NCBI GenBank assembly: GCA_914767885.1 | Contig: CAJZBQ010000011.1 | Location: forward strand, 682,001-746,000 | Origin: Blepharisma stoltei | Lineage: Eukaryota > Ciliophora > Heterotrichea > Heterotrichida > Blepharismidae | Direction of reading: 5' to 3' | Length of the DNA stretch: 64,000 nt | In this document: piece after piece, positions 35,680 through 46,134 of the stretch | Layout: each line of letters starts with the position of its first letter | Position numbering within the stretch: position 1 is the stretch's first letter | Program-made: the position numbers and the translations under genes | Notes under the pieces: model-generated | The model's input: the letters and a program-made list of their open reading frames with translations, nothing else | Database searches by the model: none | What the model was told of the DNA's origin: nothing

Positions 35680-36794
35680 TCTTTTAACAATAGGGAATTG
35701 TGGTGATTCGGCTGCACCAAGAATTATTTTGCTATAAAATTCATGATTTTCATATTGCGAATGAACTCTTTAGTTATCTAGAAAAAATTATGTTTTGTTT
35801 CTAATATTACTATCTGAAGACTCAAGATTATTTATGAAACTGAAAAGAAAGTGGTTGAAGGTTTTACTGTTATTTTTGGATCTAATTACTCTCCATGCCA
35901 TGATTCCTCTGACATGCGATACAGCGAGAATCACAGTAAGACTTCATGTTGAAACCTTAGCTAATTTATAGCGAATTCTATTAGATGGCGCGCAATGCGC
36001 CATCACCGGGCATGTTGGGAGAGGGTTCTCCACGAGGAATGGTTCCACGTGTGAAACCCTCTTTTTCCACGAGCCAAAAAGAGGGTTCCACACGTGGAAC
36101 CATTCCTCGTGGAGAGCCCTCTCCCGACATGGCCCAGTGATGGCGCATTGCGCGCCATCTAATATAACTCGCTATAACGCACTCTTTGTCTTTTTCGATC
36201 AGCCATAAATTCGGCTAATATCCTGAATGTGAAACTCGTCAATATTAATAATGTCTACGCCGGCATCAAATAACACAAGAAATATGCAAAAAAGCTTTTT
36301 TTATTTGTATTTTCAATAGAACTCCTTTGAATAGGCTGATATTTGAATTTTTTATAGCTAATTTTTTAATTTTCGAAATACATAATACACATTGTGTTTA
36401 GCTATTATTGGGCCACCTCTGTTTTTGTGGTTATTTAAAATATCAGCAATTTCTGCTCATGTTAATGTGCATCATGACTTTGAACCAGATGCACTATTTT
36501 CTGGCATTGCTAAGAGCTTATTTTTAATTTATGACCTCTTTTATCTTTGAGATTTTCAAGATTGTTTCTATTCATGAAAACTTTAGCTTCTTGACTGTTT
36601 CTTACTCAAAACAACTTAGAGATAAAGGTATTGTGTAGATGACGAGTTATGTAGTCTAAAATTCTTAATTTATCATCGTATTTGATTTTACAACGCTTTA
36701 TGCTTCGCTTGATCTTAAAATTTTGTGCGTCAGGTGTTGAAGACTCTTCAAGAGTATTAGTTTTTAATAGGTGAGACCTTGGGAGAGCTGGCAA
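35680..36794 (-). pseudogene. Decayed Tc1/IS630-like transposase
   Basis: Minus-strand pieces show a basic helix-turn-helix region (36794 to about 36490), LTWAEIADIL, then the catalytic region INIDEFHIQDISRIYGW (first DDE-type Asp in a DE pair) and AISH-like LAVSHVRGIMAWRVI, FNHFLF, with LDN later. This order is that of DDE_3 transposases. Stops and frame shifts occur (two TAA near LDN, one in YKxKK), and a 210-bp palindrome interrupts it between GWSKK and the next strand. It is a dead germline transposon. Confidence 0.65.
35967..36176. repeat. 210-bp palindrome inside the transposase remnant
   Basis: Arms start TATAGCGA and contain TTAGATGGCGCGCAATGCGCC, GGGAGAGGG and ACGAGGAATGGTTCCACGTG; the right arm is the inverse with few mismatches and a small central loop. 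TA ends suggest an IES. Removing it joins the transposase segments. Confidence 0.85.
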
Positions 36795-36857
36795 TAAAAC
36801 AAAATAGATTCATGTTTCCTTTTGAATATGCAGTGATTTTTGTTTTCACTTGGTAAA

Positions 36858-37162
36858 CAAACAAACAAACAAAGAATTACCTTACCCTACCCTATGAGTT
36901 TTACCACAACACCACAACACCACAACACCACAGCACCACAACACCACAACACCACAACACCACAACACCACAACACCACAACACCACAACACCACAACAC
37001 CACAACTCCGCGCAGAGAGAACCTCTGCGCCCAGCATCTCCCTTGGTTCGCCGACTCCAAAAATCGGCCCACACAAATTTTCTTCAGGGCAGCAAGCCTG
37101 TGCTTCCCGACGTCAACTTCCGCTGCGGCGATCTTCCAATCAGCCCGTCCCGCAGGGAATTC
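36858..37162 (-). mobile_element. Retroposon carrying an 8-bp minisatellite
   Basis: Flanked by TCACTTGGTAAA (36846-36857 and 37163-37174). The left end has an AAAC-repeat tail (GTTT on the minus strand). The right half is GC-rich. The interior includes the tandem array below. Confidence 0.7.
36903..37006. repeat. ACCACAAC tandem array
   Basis: About 13 copies of the 8-bp unit ACCACAAC with one variant (ACCACAGC). The overlapping ORFs are products of the repeat. Confidence 0.95.
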
Positions 37163-37342
37163 TCACTTGGTAAAGGAAACATATGCCCATATAATTTGCA
37201 TCAAGATTAAGATGCTCTTATCTGGCAAAGGTCAACTTCATACTCTTGCAAGTGTGGGCTATTCTGAGATGCTTTGCAGCATCTCTGAGTAATTAATATT
37301 TAGGAGATTAGGAAAGGCGTATCTAAAAATTATCGTTTATAA

Positions 37343-37549
37343 TTATGAACCCTCAAACGACTTGTTTTCCAAAGGTACAAATGTCAGCTGTGCATCAAAT
37401 TCAATTGAATCTTCTGGAGCAGCCATCCAAATTCCCAGTTTCTGCTGTGATTTGGATGGGCTAAAATGGGTGCCCTTATGAGCGCAGATAGTGCAAGTCA
37501 CTATTGGTCTTCTCAGCCACTCTGTAGAGTTTACAGAACTTATAGGAGT
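37343..37549 (-). CDS. Unassigned C-terminal coding fragment
   Basis: 68 codons open upstream to a TAA with no start codon, ending with a TAA. It looks protein-like (STEWLRRPIVTCTICAHKG, KLGIWMAAPEDSIEF) and has a CxxC. It could be the last exon of a gene behind an insert, or a remnant. Family unknown. Confidence 0.35.
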   Translation of the reverse strand, partial: TPISSVNSTEWLRRPIVTCTICAHKGTHFSPSKSQQKLGIWMAAPEDSIEFDAQLTFVPLENKSFEGS

Positions 37550-38314
37550 TTAATGACTTTAACTTGCAAGCGATTAAGAATATAACTATAGCGATGCTAT
37601 TTGCTTGTGCAAAACTTGCTTCAGCTTTTTATAAATAGAGAGTTAAAGAGTTCGAACTAAAATAATTGAGCATTTTAAATTTAGGTACATTAAGAAACTA
37701 AATTAGGCTACAACAAACTTAAAGTAATCACCCAAGATCCTCTTTCCTAAAATATTTTAATTTACTTATCTCCAAAGAATATCTAAAACGTACACCGGCG
37801 ACAGATTTATGTATTTTGAAAAAATATAAATACCACTTTATAAGATGATTATCGAATGCCTCAATTATATAAAAATGACCTTTTATTGCTTTATTTATAA
37901 CTTTGCATTTGCCGATCTAAATTTTCTTTTCATAAAAAAGCCAAAATAACAAAAATCTCCTCATTGTGCTGCAATATGCAATACACATCCTGACTTCTAA
38001 ATTTAGTCAATCAAGAACTTTGAATAATAAATCCAAGATTTTATTAGAATTATGTCTTTTTCTTTGGATTTAATTTTTCCTATAATTGATTATACTAAAA
38101 GGAGATAAGGATTTTTTCTACTTTTCATTCAGGAATTATGTCGTTTTAAATTAAATAGTGCATGAAATTGCTATTGATTTATACTGCACCGAATAATTGT
38201 CCATTTTATGCTCCCTTTCAGAAAAAATTATTATAACAAACTCAAAGACTATATTAAAAATGTAAATTTAAAACAAGTTCACTTTTCAAAAATTAAATTA
38301 TAGCTCTAATATAA
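37550..38314. other. AT-rich intergenic DNA
   Basis: I see no gene, RNA or mobile element here. Confidence 0.4.
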
Positions 38315-38995
38315 TTATTCCAGTAGTATCTTTAAAGAAGACCTTAGCACAGATTTCGACTGCCGGGCTTGGTTTAAGTCTTGGCTTGCTTTGCTTTGAG
38401 AAGGCTGCAGTCTATTTATATACAATTTTCTTCTTTCTTCCTTTTCCTTATATGCTTTTCAAACTTCAGTACCTGTAGATGGCCCTAAGCTTCCAAGCAT
38501 ATAATATCCCTCCGGTTTTATATTTGTATAGTCTTTTAAAGTATATGGGGTAAAAGTCCCTGTTTTTCCTTGTTTAATTAGTTCCTTATATGAAACCTGA
38601 ACTATTTTACTTCTTAAGGGAGTTAAATTAATAGCTCTCCTTGAAACCTCCATTGGACTCTCAGCATAGGAGGGGCCGAAAGCATCTGAATCGCATGGAA
38701 TTGCTAATTGCGATTTTACAGCACAAGGCTTTGAAAGATCTGCATATGATCCTGACCCACCGTTTAAGGTATATTTTTATAATTAAATTTAAATTTTTTC
38801 TTATTTTAGAAAAAAATTACGCAAGTTTTAGTAAAAAGGTATGTGCAAGGCCTGTTTCGATGCTGAACTAAAAATCGGCGACTGCTGGATAGGAGATTTC
38901 AATATGCTGCTTGACGGCGAAATTTGCATTTCCCCATACTTTCCCAATACTTGTGATCTATTCTTGAATCTCTCATTGAATTGAGATGACGCCAT
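38315..38995 (-). CDS. Small ciliary-type protein (YTLKDY...LGSLGP motif)
   Basis: 201 aa after removing a 75-bp IES (38767-38841). The start is MASSQFNERF. The C-terminal half has FTPYTLKDYTNIK, YYMLGSLGP and a basic helix (KAYKEKERR), a motif order I associate with some ciliary proteins such as JHY; that link is from memory and tentative. TGA is Trp once. Expression or localisation cannot be judged. Confidence 0.6.
38767..38841. other. 75-bp TA-bounded IES
   Basis: AT-rich, with AAGGTAT-like sequence at both ends (TA at 38765-38766 and 38840-38841). Length is a multiple of three, but it carries a TAA in the coding frame. Removal joins ALHI to NGGSGSY. Confidence 0.65.
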
Positions 38996-39028
38996 TTAGA
39001 AAATATAAACAGAAAAAAAAGATTTTAA

Positions 39029-39331
39029 CTCCCCCATCCGTACGCGAATAAAAAATTTTGTTCGCTAACGGAGAGGGGTTAATTTTTGTTTTTTTAAAAT
39101 ATATTGAATTTTTTTTTATCCCAAAATCCCAATTAGTAAAAATTGAAAGCAAATATTAATTTAAATTTTAAAATCTATGCTTTAAAATGCAAGACCTTTA
39201 AAATTAAACAGAAATAGCAAGAGAGATTTTATTATAATAATTATCACTTATATATCAATTTTTTTTTTCAAAAAAATATTTTGTTCATATATGGAGGGGG
39301 ATTTTTTCCTTTGTTCGCTCATAGAGGGGAC
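39029..39331 (-). mobile_element. Degenerate foldback MITE, copy 4
   Basis: Flanked by TAA (39026-39028 and 39332-39334). Weakened ends (CTCCCCCATCCGTACGCGAA and TTGTTCGCTCATAGAGGGGA) with the family's interior in reverse orientation, shortened to about 303 bp. Confidence 0.75.
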
Positions 39332-39415
39332 TAAGAGTTTTGAATTTTGAAAAATTCCATTTCCACTTGCTAATATCTTTATTAATGACTGCAGTTATAT
39401 GTGATTTTCATAAAT

Positions 39416-40588
39416 ATGAGTGGAGTACATAAAGATTACATTCAAAACGTGCTCAATCCTGTTCTCCAAGACATGGTCTCAGCCCTTCTTATATCCAAGC
39501 CTGATGACCCCATTCCTTTTATGGTCGACTGGATGAAGCAACGGCTCAATGTCCAAGATCGGCCATCTGAAAAAGAAGAGCTGAGGATCCTTAGACAAGA
39601 GGTCGCAAGGCTCAAGGCAAATAAAAACGCTGGCTCAGAAGAAGAACAGAGCGACGAATCTGAAGGAGAATTTGAAGAGGAAGACCTTCAAGCTAAGCGA
39701 GAGAAAAAATCTCATCGGGCTGCTGTTTCTGCTGAAGCTTATGGGGACTGGAACAAAAAAGAAGACTTCCGCCCCAGAGTTATCCCCAAAAGTCAAGACC
39801 AAAAGGAAAGAATTGCAGAAAGGCTCAGCAAGGCGTTCATGTTTAGCGCTCTTGATGAACATGAGAAAGAAATCGTGATTAATGCCATGGAAGAGAGGAT
39901 TATTGGGAGAGGACAGACTGTTATCAGACAAGGCGATGATGGTGCTGAGCTATTTGTGGTGGATTCAGGGACTTTGCAGTGCTTTAAAGTCATTAATGGG
40001 CAAAACAAGTATTTAAAGGACTATAACCCTGGGGAAGCTTTTGGAGAACTAGCTATGCTTTATAATGCGCCAAGGGCGGCTACCATTACAGCTTCGTCTG
40101 ACTGTGCTTTATGGTCTTTAGATAGAGAATGCTTTAACCACATCGTAAAAGGCTCAGCAATCAGAAAAAGAGAAAGATATGACCAGTTCTTGTCAAAAGT
40201 AAAACTTTTAGAAAGCATGGACCCATATGAGAGATCTCAACTCTCAGATGCTTTTGCTAATGTTGTATTTAATGATGGGGAGTATGTAATCAGAGAAGGG
40301 GAAGAAGGAAACGAGTTTTTCATTATTGAAGAAGGTACTGCTGTTGCTACTAAAACAATTCATCAAGGACATCCTCCAGAAGAGGTGCTAAGATATTCAG
40401 CTGGAGATTACTTTGGAGAACTTGCTCTTATTAAGAATGAACCAAGAGCTGCAAATGTTATTGCGACCTCTCGCTTGAAGTGTGTCAGTCTGGATAGGCA
40501 CTCGTTTAAGAGATTGCTGGGGCCAGTGGAAGACATTTTGAAGAGAAACGCAAGAAATTATGAAGAAATCATTGCAAAGAAAAAATAA
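39416..40588 (+). CDS. cAMP-dependent protein kinase regulatory subunit
   Basis: 390 aa. An RII-like dimerisation/docking helix region (YIQNVLNPVLQDMVSALL, PIPFMVDWM) is followed by a charged linker, a pseudosubstrate-like HRAAVSAE and two cyclic nucleotide-binding domains with phosphate-binding cassettes FGELAMLYNAPRAATI and FGELALIKNEPRAANV. It inhibits and tethers the PKA catalytic subunit until cAMP binds. I used the internal ATG (MSGVHKDY) as start. No inserts in the gene. Confidence 0.92.
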   Translation: MSGVHKDYIQNVLNPVLQDMVSALLISKPDDPIPFMVDWMKQRLNVQDRPSEKEELRILRQEVARLKANKNAGSEEEQSDESEGEFEEEDLQAKREKKSHRAAVSAEAYGDWNKKEDFRPRVIPKSQDQKERIAERLSKAFMFSALDEHEKEIVINAMEERIIGRGQTVIRQGDDGAELFVVDSGTLQCFKVINGQNKYLKDYNPGEAFGELAMLYNAPRAATITASSDCALWSLDRECFNHIVKGSAIRKRERYDQFLSKVKLLESMDPYERSQLSDAFANVVFNDGEYVIREGEEGNEFFIIEEGTAVATKTIHQGHPPEEVLRYSAGDYFGELALIKNEPRAANVIATSRLKCVSLDRHSFKRLLGPVEDILKRNARNYEEIIAKKK

Positions 40589-40882
40589 GTATGATATAAA
40601 TGATTTAAATAAACAATATTAGGATAAATTAAAGACAAGCAGAGAGTTTATGTATTGCTATTAATAAATTTGTAATAAAGAGGCAGTTATTCAGGATATA
40701 TTTTAAATAACTTAATTTAGTTTTTTTGCAATGAGGCTGGATTTCATTCAAGAAATTAATTAAAATTATTAAATTAAAATTTGTGTTCCCCATTTTAATT
40801 TTATTTCCTTTATATAAGCTTAGTCGTCCCCAATTTGTGCAGGACAATTTCGGGGGCTAAAAAGTCGTTAATTTTTTTTTCA

Positions 40883-41900
40883 ATGTTCAGTTGCATGAAT
40901 TTTCAAGCATTCGACGAAGAATTCTCAGAACTCACAATTGAAGACGAAATCCCAGAAGAAAGCTCTACACAGCCTTTTTGCTCTCACATCTAGCATCACC
41001 AACTTAAAGAAAAAACAAACCTCAAAAGACTTGCAAGCTTAGAAGTAAGCTCCATAGAATCTGAGCTTGAAGCCAAAGAGAAATCATCAAAGCTCAAGAA
41101 GAAAAAACCAGAAGCCAAGAAATTGCAATTTCAAATTCAAGCATCAATTCCAAGAAAAATATAAAAGCTCTGAAGATCTGGAGGCAGAAAATGACATGTT
41201 AAAGTAAATTATTCTAATCCAAGATTTGAAAAACATGCAACAGCTCACCAAGACACTTGAAGAAAAAATCTATAATTATGAAACCTCTCCCATTTTGACC
41301 CACAAGCCTTTACTCTCAATCATCTCTCAATCTTGACGCTCTCCAAGCCATTTTTTTCTTTTCCACTAATGCATCTCTTCATAAAAAAACTGAAAATGCA
41401 TGATTTACAAAAATAAGAGAAATTGAAGGAGAAAAACAGAGAGCTATTAACAGAACCAGAGATGAGCTTCTCCAAAGCAGAACCCTTCTAAAGGAGCTTA
41501 TTTCAGCAGATGAGAGCTCACTTCGGGTATTAGAACTTCTTGAAGCTGGGTTGCTTGAAGAGACCAGAAGTAATCTCAAAAGAAGAAAGGCGTTCATAGC
41601 TGAAAGGATTCAGTCTTTCAAAATGTGAGATGAAGCTTAATGAAAGCAGCTTAAGTTTTACAGGAAGCTTTTCTCAAAGACACCAGAGCAAGCATCAACT
41701 AATCACTTGAACTCAGCTCTATAAAAGACGTTTTTGAAGAAAAAAGTCTTGAATCTGATAGATTGATGAGTGAGCTTAAAGAAAATCTTCAAAAGACTCA
41801 GTTCAAAAATAAAGAGCTAAAGAGAGAAATTAAAAGGCTGAAAGAAAAAAAAGGAAATGCTTAAAATAAAGCTTGAAGTGAGTTCTAATCGCTGGCAATA
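40883..41900 (+). pseudogene. Decayed coiled-coil gene, copy 1
   Basis: The ATG frame (CMNFQAFDEEFSELTIEDE) meets TAG at about 40991 and TAA at 41162. Further coiled-coil-like pieces occur in other frames (KYKSSEDLEAEND, QQLTKTLEEKI, a helical stretch in 41380-41625, and KELKREIKRLKEKK near 41860). Too many frame breaks for short introns or IESs I can identify. Confidence 0.6.
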
Positions 41901-42000
41901 TCCTGCTAATAGCAAAGAATCACAATAAAAATTTGCTAAAACTGTAATATTATTATAAATTTTAAATTTAATCTAAATTAGTTTTTAAAAAGTATTTAAC

Positions 42001-42260
42001 TTGGATCCTGATAAGGGTAGTACTCTTACGTCTGGCTAGTGAAGGGAAAATTCAGTTTTCTGAAAGTTTATCTATAGAAATTACCCACTGGGGTGGGTAG
42101 TGGAAGAAGACTGTTCTTTGAAGCAGAAGGCGAATGAAAGTCTAACTGTCGAGTAACTTCCGATCCGCTGTGAGAGCGGAAGTCTTATCTCACATAAAAG
42201 GCTTCAGAAATAGAATACAAGTTAGTTATGAGTTATCTTACTGACTAACTAAAACCTAAA
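42001..42260 (+). mobile_element. Probable retroposon fragment
   Basis: A GC-richer segment between the two coiled-coil remnants, with small hairpins (CTTCCGATCCGC/GCGGAAG) and the sequence TATAGAAATTACCCACT, which matches the start of the palindrome at 11901. No target duplication found. Confidence 0.4.
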
Positions 42261-42269
42261 ATCTTCATT

Positions 42270-42960
42270 CAAATTTCAGAAAAAAATATTAATAATAAAA
42301 CCTCTCAATTTGACCCTCTTCTTCAAACAACTTTCTCCATCATTATTTTAAGGGAAAGAAAATTTCATGCTCAATCATAAATTCCAAAACTCCATCAAGC
42401 ATTACAAGAGCTCTAGAAAAAAATAGAAAATTACGAAAACTCACAAAAGGAACCTACTTCTTTTACCATTAGTCAGCTTTCTTGCATTATGCTTTCTAAA
42501 AATGACCTCTCAAATCACCTGTCTTCTAAAAGAAAATTGAAGAGACTCTTTCTTTAGGCTCAAAGACCTTAAAGAACAGAATCAAAAGGCTCCAGAGATA
42601 GTTCAAATTGAAATCTTTGAATGCAAAATTCTGAAAAAAAGCTCATTTCTGGAGATAAAGGCTTCCTTAGTATGCTTAAGTTAGTGGAGATTGGAGAAGA
42701 TGATGCAGCGGAGAGTGTATTAAGAAACTCATATCCTCAGAGCACGAGCTCAAGAAAAAAGAAAAAGGCTTCATGTATAAAGATGACTTCAGCCAAGCTG
42801 TAAATAAGAATGAATCCTTTTGATAAATTCAGCTCAATCAATCTGGCTTCTGACGGAAAATTTCAGGGAGCAATATTTGGAATAGAGAAATTTATAAAAA
42901 ATTAAGCGAGAAAACCTAGATGTGAAGAAGCCATCGAAAAGCTTAAAAAGTGTTAGAGGT
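42270..42960 (+). pseudogene. Decayed coiled-coil gene, copy 2
   Basis: It resembles copy 1 in order and sequence (AGAAAAAATxxAxAATTA, CTCACAAAAGGAACC, TCTCAATCTT-like blocks). Frames break repeatedly. The fragment MQNSEKKLISGDKGFLSMLKLVEIGEDD is recognisable at 42621. Confidence 0.5.
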
Positions 42961-42993
42961 CAGTCTAAACTTTAGCAATCGGATATTTACTGA

Positions 42994-43379
42994 CTCCCCC
43001 CCCCCCCTCCGTGAGCGAACAAAACCATTAGAAAAATCGCCATTTTTTGACCAAAAACCCACCCTCCGTGAGTGAACAAAAATTTTTTTAATAGAAAAAA
43101 TTTTAATGGAAAAAATTTTTGATATATAAGTGATAATTAGTATAATGAAATCTAGAGCTAATTCTGTTTAATTTTAAACAAATTGCGTTTTAAAACATAA
43201 ATTTTGCAAATTAAAATTAATATTTGCTTCCCAATTTTTGCAAATTAGGATTTTTTTAAATTTCGAAAAAAATATTTTTATAAAATTTATATATAATTTT
43301 TTTTTAAAAAAAAAAATTAACCCCCCTCCGTGAGCGAACAAAAATTTTTTTGTTCGCTCACGGGGGGGGGGGGGGGGAG
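42994..43379 (+). mobile_element. Foldback MITE, copy 5, with TGA duplication
   Basis: Nearly identical to copy 2, but its flanks are TGA (42991-42993 and 43380-43382) instead of TTA or TAA, so there is no TA at its right edge. Confidence 0.85.
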
Positions 43380-43425
43380 TGAGGAAAAAATAAAATATAA
43401 ATTGCAATTTTTAATAAAAATCTCG

Positions 43426-43854
43426 TTATACAATTTGTAATGCTCTTGCAATTGCATCTTTAACGCAATTATTATGAAAGCTATTAAGCACCAACCTTTC
43501 TTCCTTTCCTTTAGAGCTTTTGATAATAAGCATTTTTGACTGTTTTAAAGATAATTTTTTGGCTTCCACTTGTTCTTCGAATGTTTTATGATTTATTATT
43601 TGTATTTGAATTTTATCATATAATTGATAAGCTGTATCATGATATAATAATGGATTATAGCCTGGTTCTTTATATTTCCATTTGGAAGGGCAATATTTGT
43701 TTCTAGACCATCATAAATGCATTTCCCATCACTTGTATCGATATTTGTTTTTTACTCTTGGCTTTGAGTTTTTTGTTTTCAGCTTCTTTTTGCTCTTCAT
43801 CGGCTTTTTTATCTGACAAAGGTCATTTTGACAGATAATATAAGATGATGCCAT
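43426..43854 (-). CDS. Small Lys/Tyr-rich protein of unknown family
   Basis: 142 aa in one frame with three TGA read as Trp (YKWWEMHLWW). The start is MASSYIICQND. Basic; contains GYNPLLYHDTAYQLYDKIQ. A broken paralogue lies immediately upstream on the same strand, so this is a small tandem family, possibly germline-limited. Function unknown. Confidence 0.5.
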
Positions 43855-43879
43855 TTACAAAGTATAAATAATTTAAATT

Positions 43880-44709
43880 TTAAAAATACAGGATCTCAAT
43901 CTATGGGCTCTAAATTAAGATTAGACACAAAAAATCACGAAAGACTTACTTTCACCTCAAGATTGAAGAAAACTTCACACCCTCTATAATGTGTCTTAGC
44001 ACGATTATTTTCTAGTTTATTAAAATCATCAATTTTAGTTCAACTTGAATTTATTCATATAGATTATAAGCCGTTTCATGATATAATAAATATTTATTTA
44101 CCTTTATATAACAAGCAAAATATTTTAAATCTTTAAATAGTTTTTTTCTCTCTTGACTTTGGGTTTTTATTTTCAGCTTATTTAGAATAGCTATTAGATA
44201 ATAGTTTGTTAGATAATTAGATGCTTGGTTGAACTGAACCACCAGTTCAGCTAGGCCTTGAAATCAGGTTTGCATTTCTCAAGGTTACACTACCTGTCTG
44301 CCAAATCCCGGATATTTTGGGGTCTTCGCTTCGTCAAGCAGAGCTTACTCCAGGATTGAGCCATCGAAATGACCTCATAGCATTTAGAAGGTGGGACAAA
44401 AACACCCAGCGGTGAAAAACCCAGCGGCTGCTCGACTTTCTACGGATTTAGCATGGACTTCTCTTCGCCATCCCACAGACAATTTAGGCGACCTTTTTCC
44501 GGGTCCACAACCTTACCCATGATCTCTAACAGGTCGCTAATCTCGCTACCAGACTGTTTTCGGGCTCTCTTTGTGACTCTAGCATTTTTTCTCCAGCCAT
44601 AGCCTATAATTCACCTTGTCATTTTAATTGTGAATAGCTAGAATAGCTAATTCATCTTTTGAAAAAGGTTTTTTGACTGTTTCTATAAGAAGAAGCCATT
44701 TACAAAATA
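43880..44709 (-). pseudogene. Broken paralogue of the small basic gene
   Basis: It starts MASSYRNSQK at 44709, like MASSYIICQN next door, and later shares the nucleotide block AGCTGAAAAxAAAAA...CAAAGxCAAGAG and LLYHETAYNLYE. It is split by a retroposon (44194-44638) and carries in-frame stops. Confidence 0.6.
44194..44638 (-). mobile_element. Retroposon in the small-gene paralogue
   Basis: Flanked by TAGAATAGCTA (44183-44193 and 44639-44649). GC-rich body; minus-strand orientation is suggested by the AAAATGAC-type start at the right and a TTAGATAA-type tail at the left. Confidence 0.65.
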
Positions 44710-44860
44710 AAAATTATTTAAATCTTAACGATCATAAGACTTATATAAAATATGTTCTAGAACTCTTAACCAGCACGTAATAAATCAGAATAATCTACTT
44801 ATTTTCACAATAATTGATATATAATTCTTTATTAACTCTTGCTTGACTTGCGAACTAAAC

Positions 44861-44950
44861 TATAGTGACTTACACTATGTGGCACGGGGCTTTTTTTGGC
44901 TGGAACTTGAGCCAAAAAAAGCCCCGTGCCGCATATTGTAAGTCACTATA
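44861..44950. repeat. 90-bp TA-bounded palindrome
   Basis: Arms TATAGTGACTTACA...GGCACGGGGC and the inverse with a few mismatches around a short loop. Likely a palindromic IES. Right after it, 44990-45068 holds a decayed MITE-like end (AGCGAGCAAAATTTTTTTG ... GAAGTAAG). Confidence 0.75.
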
Positions 44951-45158
44951 TTAAAAAAATGCCTATATTTGAAAAATAAATAAATTTTTTTATTTTTTTT
45001 TTATTAAAATTATTACCATCTTTATTAGCGAGCAAAATTTTTTTGTTCTTTAATCAAACAGAAGTAAGCAGCACCCATCCCTAACTCTCCTTTATTTTCA
45101 CAATGCGTTTTAACCCATCCTAATTATTTGTTTAGAATTTTAGATACGTTATTCTTCA

Positions 45159-46055
45159 ATGAAGATGGAAAACCCAGACTACAATTCTGATAGTCAGAGC
45201 ACCTTCGAAGAAGGCTCAAAAAAGTCGCTAACTCGGAACAAACGACTCTGGACAGCTCAAGAAGATGAAAAGCTTCGCGAGCTTGTGAAAACTCACGGCG
45301 CTAAGAATTGAAAAGCCATTGCTCGGTACTTTGATGGCCGCACAGACGTCCAATGCTTGCACAGGTGGCAGAAGGTCCTCAATCCAGATCTGGTAAAAGG
45401 CCCTTGGACCAAAGAAGAGGACGAGATCGTTGTAAGGCTCGTAAAAAAGTACGGGCCCAGGTATTGGAGCACAATTGCCAGCAACCTGCCAGGGAGGATT
45501 GGCAAACAGTGCAGAGAGAGGTGGCACAACCACTTGAACCCCAATATAAAGCGTGACGAATGGACCACAGAAGAAGACATCGCCATAATCCAAGCACACA
45601 AGGAGCTGGGAAACCGTTGGGCTGAAATTGCAAAGAGGCTGCCAGGCCGAACTGACAATGCGATCAAGAACCACTGGAACTCCACGCTCAAGCGCAAAAT
45701 CAAGCTGTCCAAGAAAGAGTTTTTGGCCGAGGCCGCGAATCCAGCCAAGAAGAAGACAAGCCCTGACGACCCACTGACGGCCTTTTTAAAGCTCCAAATG
45801 GAAGAAAATGGCCTGAAGCGTGAGGCTGTGCAGGCTGAAGAAAAAGAAGAACAGCCAGTGGCGATGACTCCTGAGCCGAGGGAGGCAGAAATCTCTTATG
45901 AGATGTGGACTCCTGAAAAGCAGCCAGTTCAAGTGCTATACTACGTGTCACCTGATTATCGAGACATGACAGTTAATCATTCGATTACCTCGAGGACGAT
46001 CATTCAGAGCATTGAAGAGCAAGCTAAATGCTTGGATTCCTGCTCAACTAGGTAA
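45159..46055 (+). CDS. Three-repeat MYB transcription factor (c-Myb type)
   Basis: 298 aa. Three MYB repeats: R1 ([15 protein letters not shown], then NWKAIARYF with TGA as Trp, which under the standard code would delete R1), R2 ([15 protein letters not shown]...RERWHNHL) and R3 ([14 protein letters not shown]...[11 protein letters not shown]). The Trp residues of each helix-turn-helix are present. The C-terminus is less conserved. Probably a cell-cycle or developmental regulator. Confidence 0.92.
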
Positions 46056-46134
46056 CAAGTTAAGCATTTGCAAGTAAATTAAATCGTAATTTACAAGAGT
46101 CATTAAATGTTTCTCGTAAAAATATTTGCAAGTA

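Noticed and set aside
36882-37292. ORFs of His/Pro/Thr or Val/Leu/Trp repeats
   Set aside because: They are translations of the ACCACAAC array on both strands.
43174-43407. 77-aa ORF, and the similar one at 59985-60167
   Set aside because: Both are frames within the MITE interior, which is non-coding in other copies.
45228-45951. Several ORFs overlapping the three-repeat MYB gene
   Set aside because: They are shadows of the MYB reading frame, whose three repeats are unmistakable.
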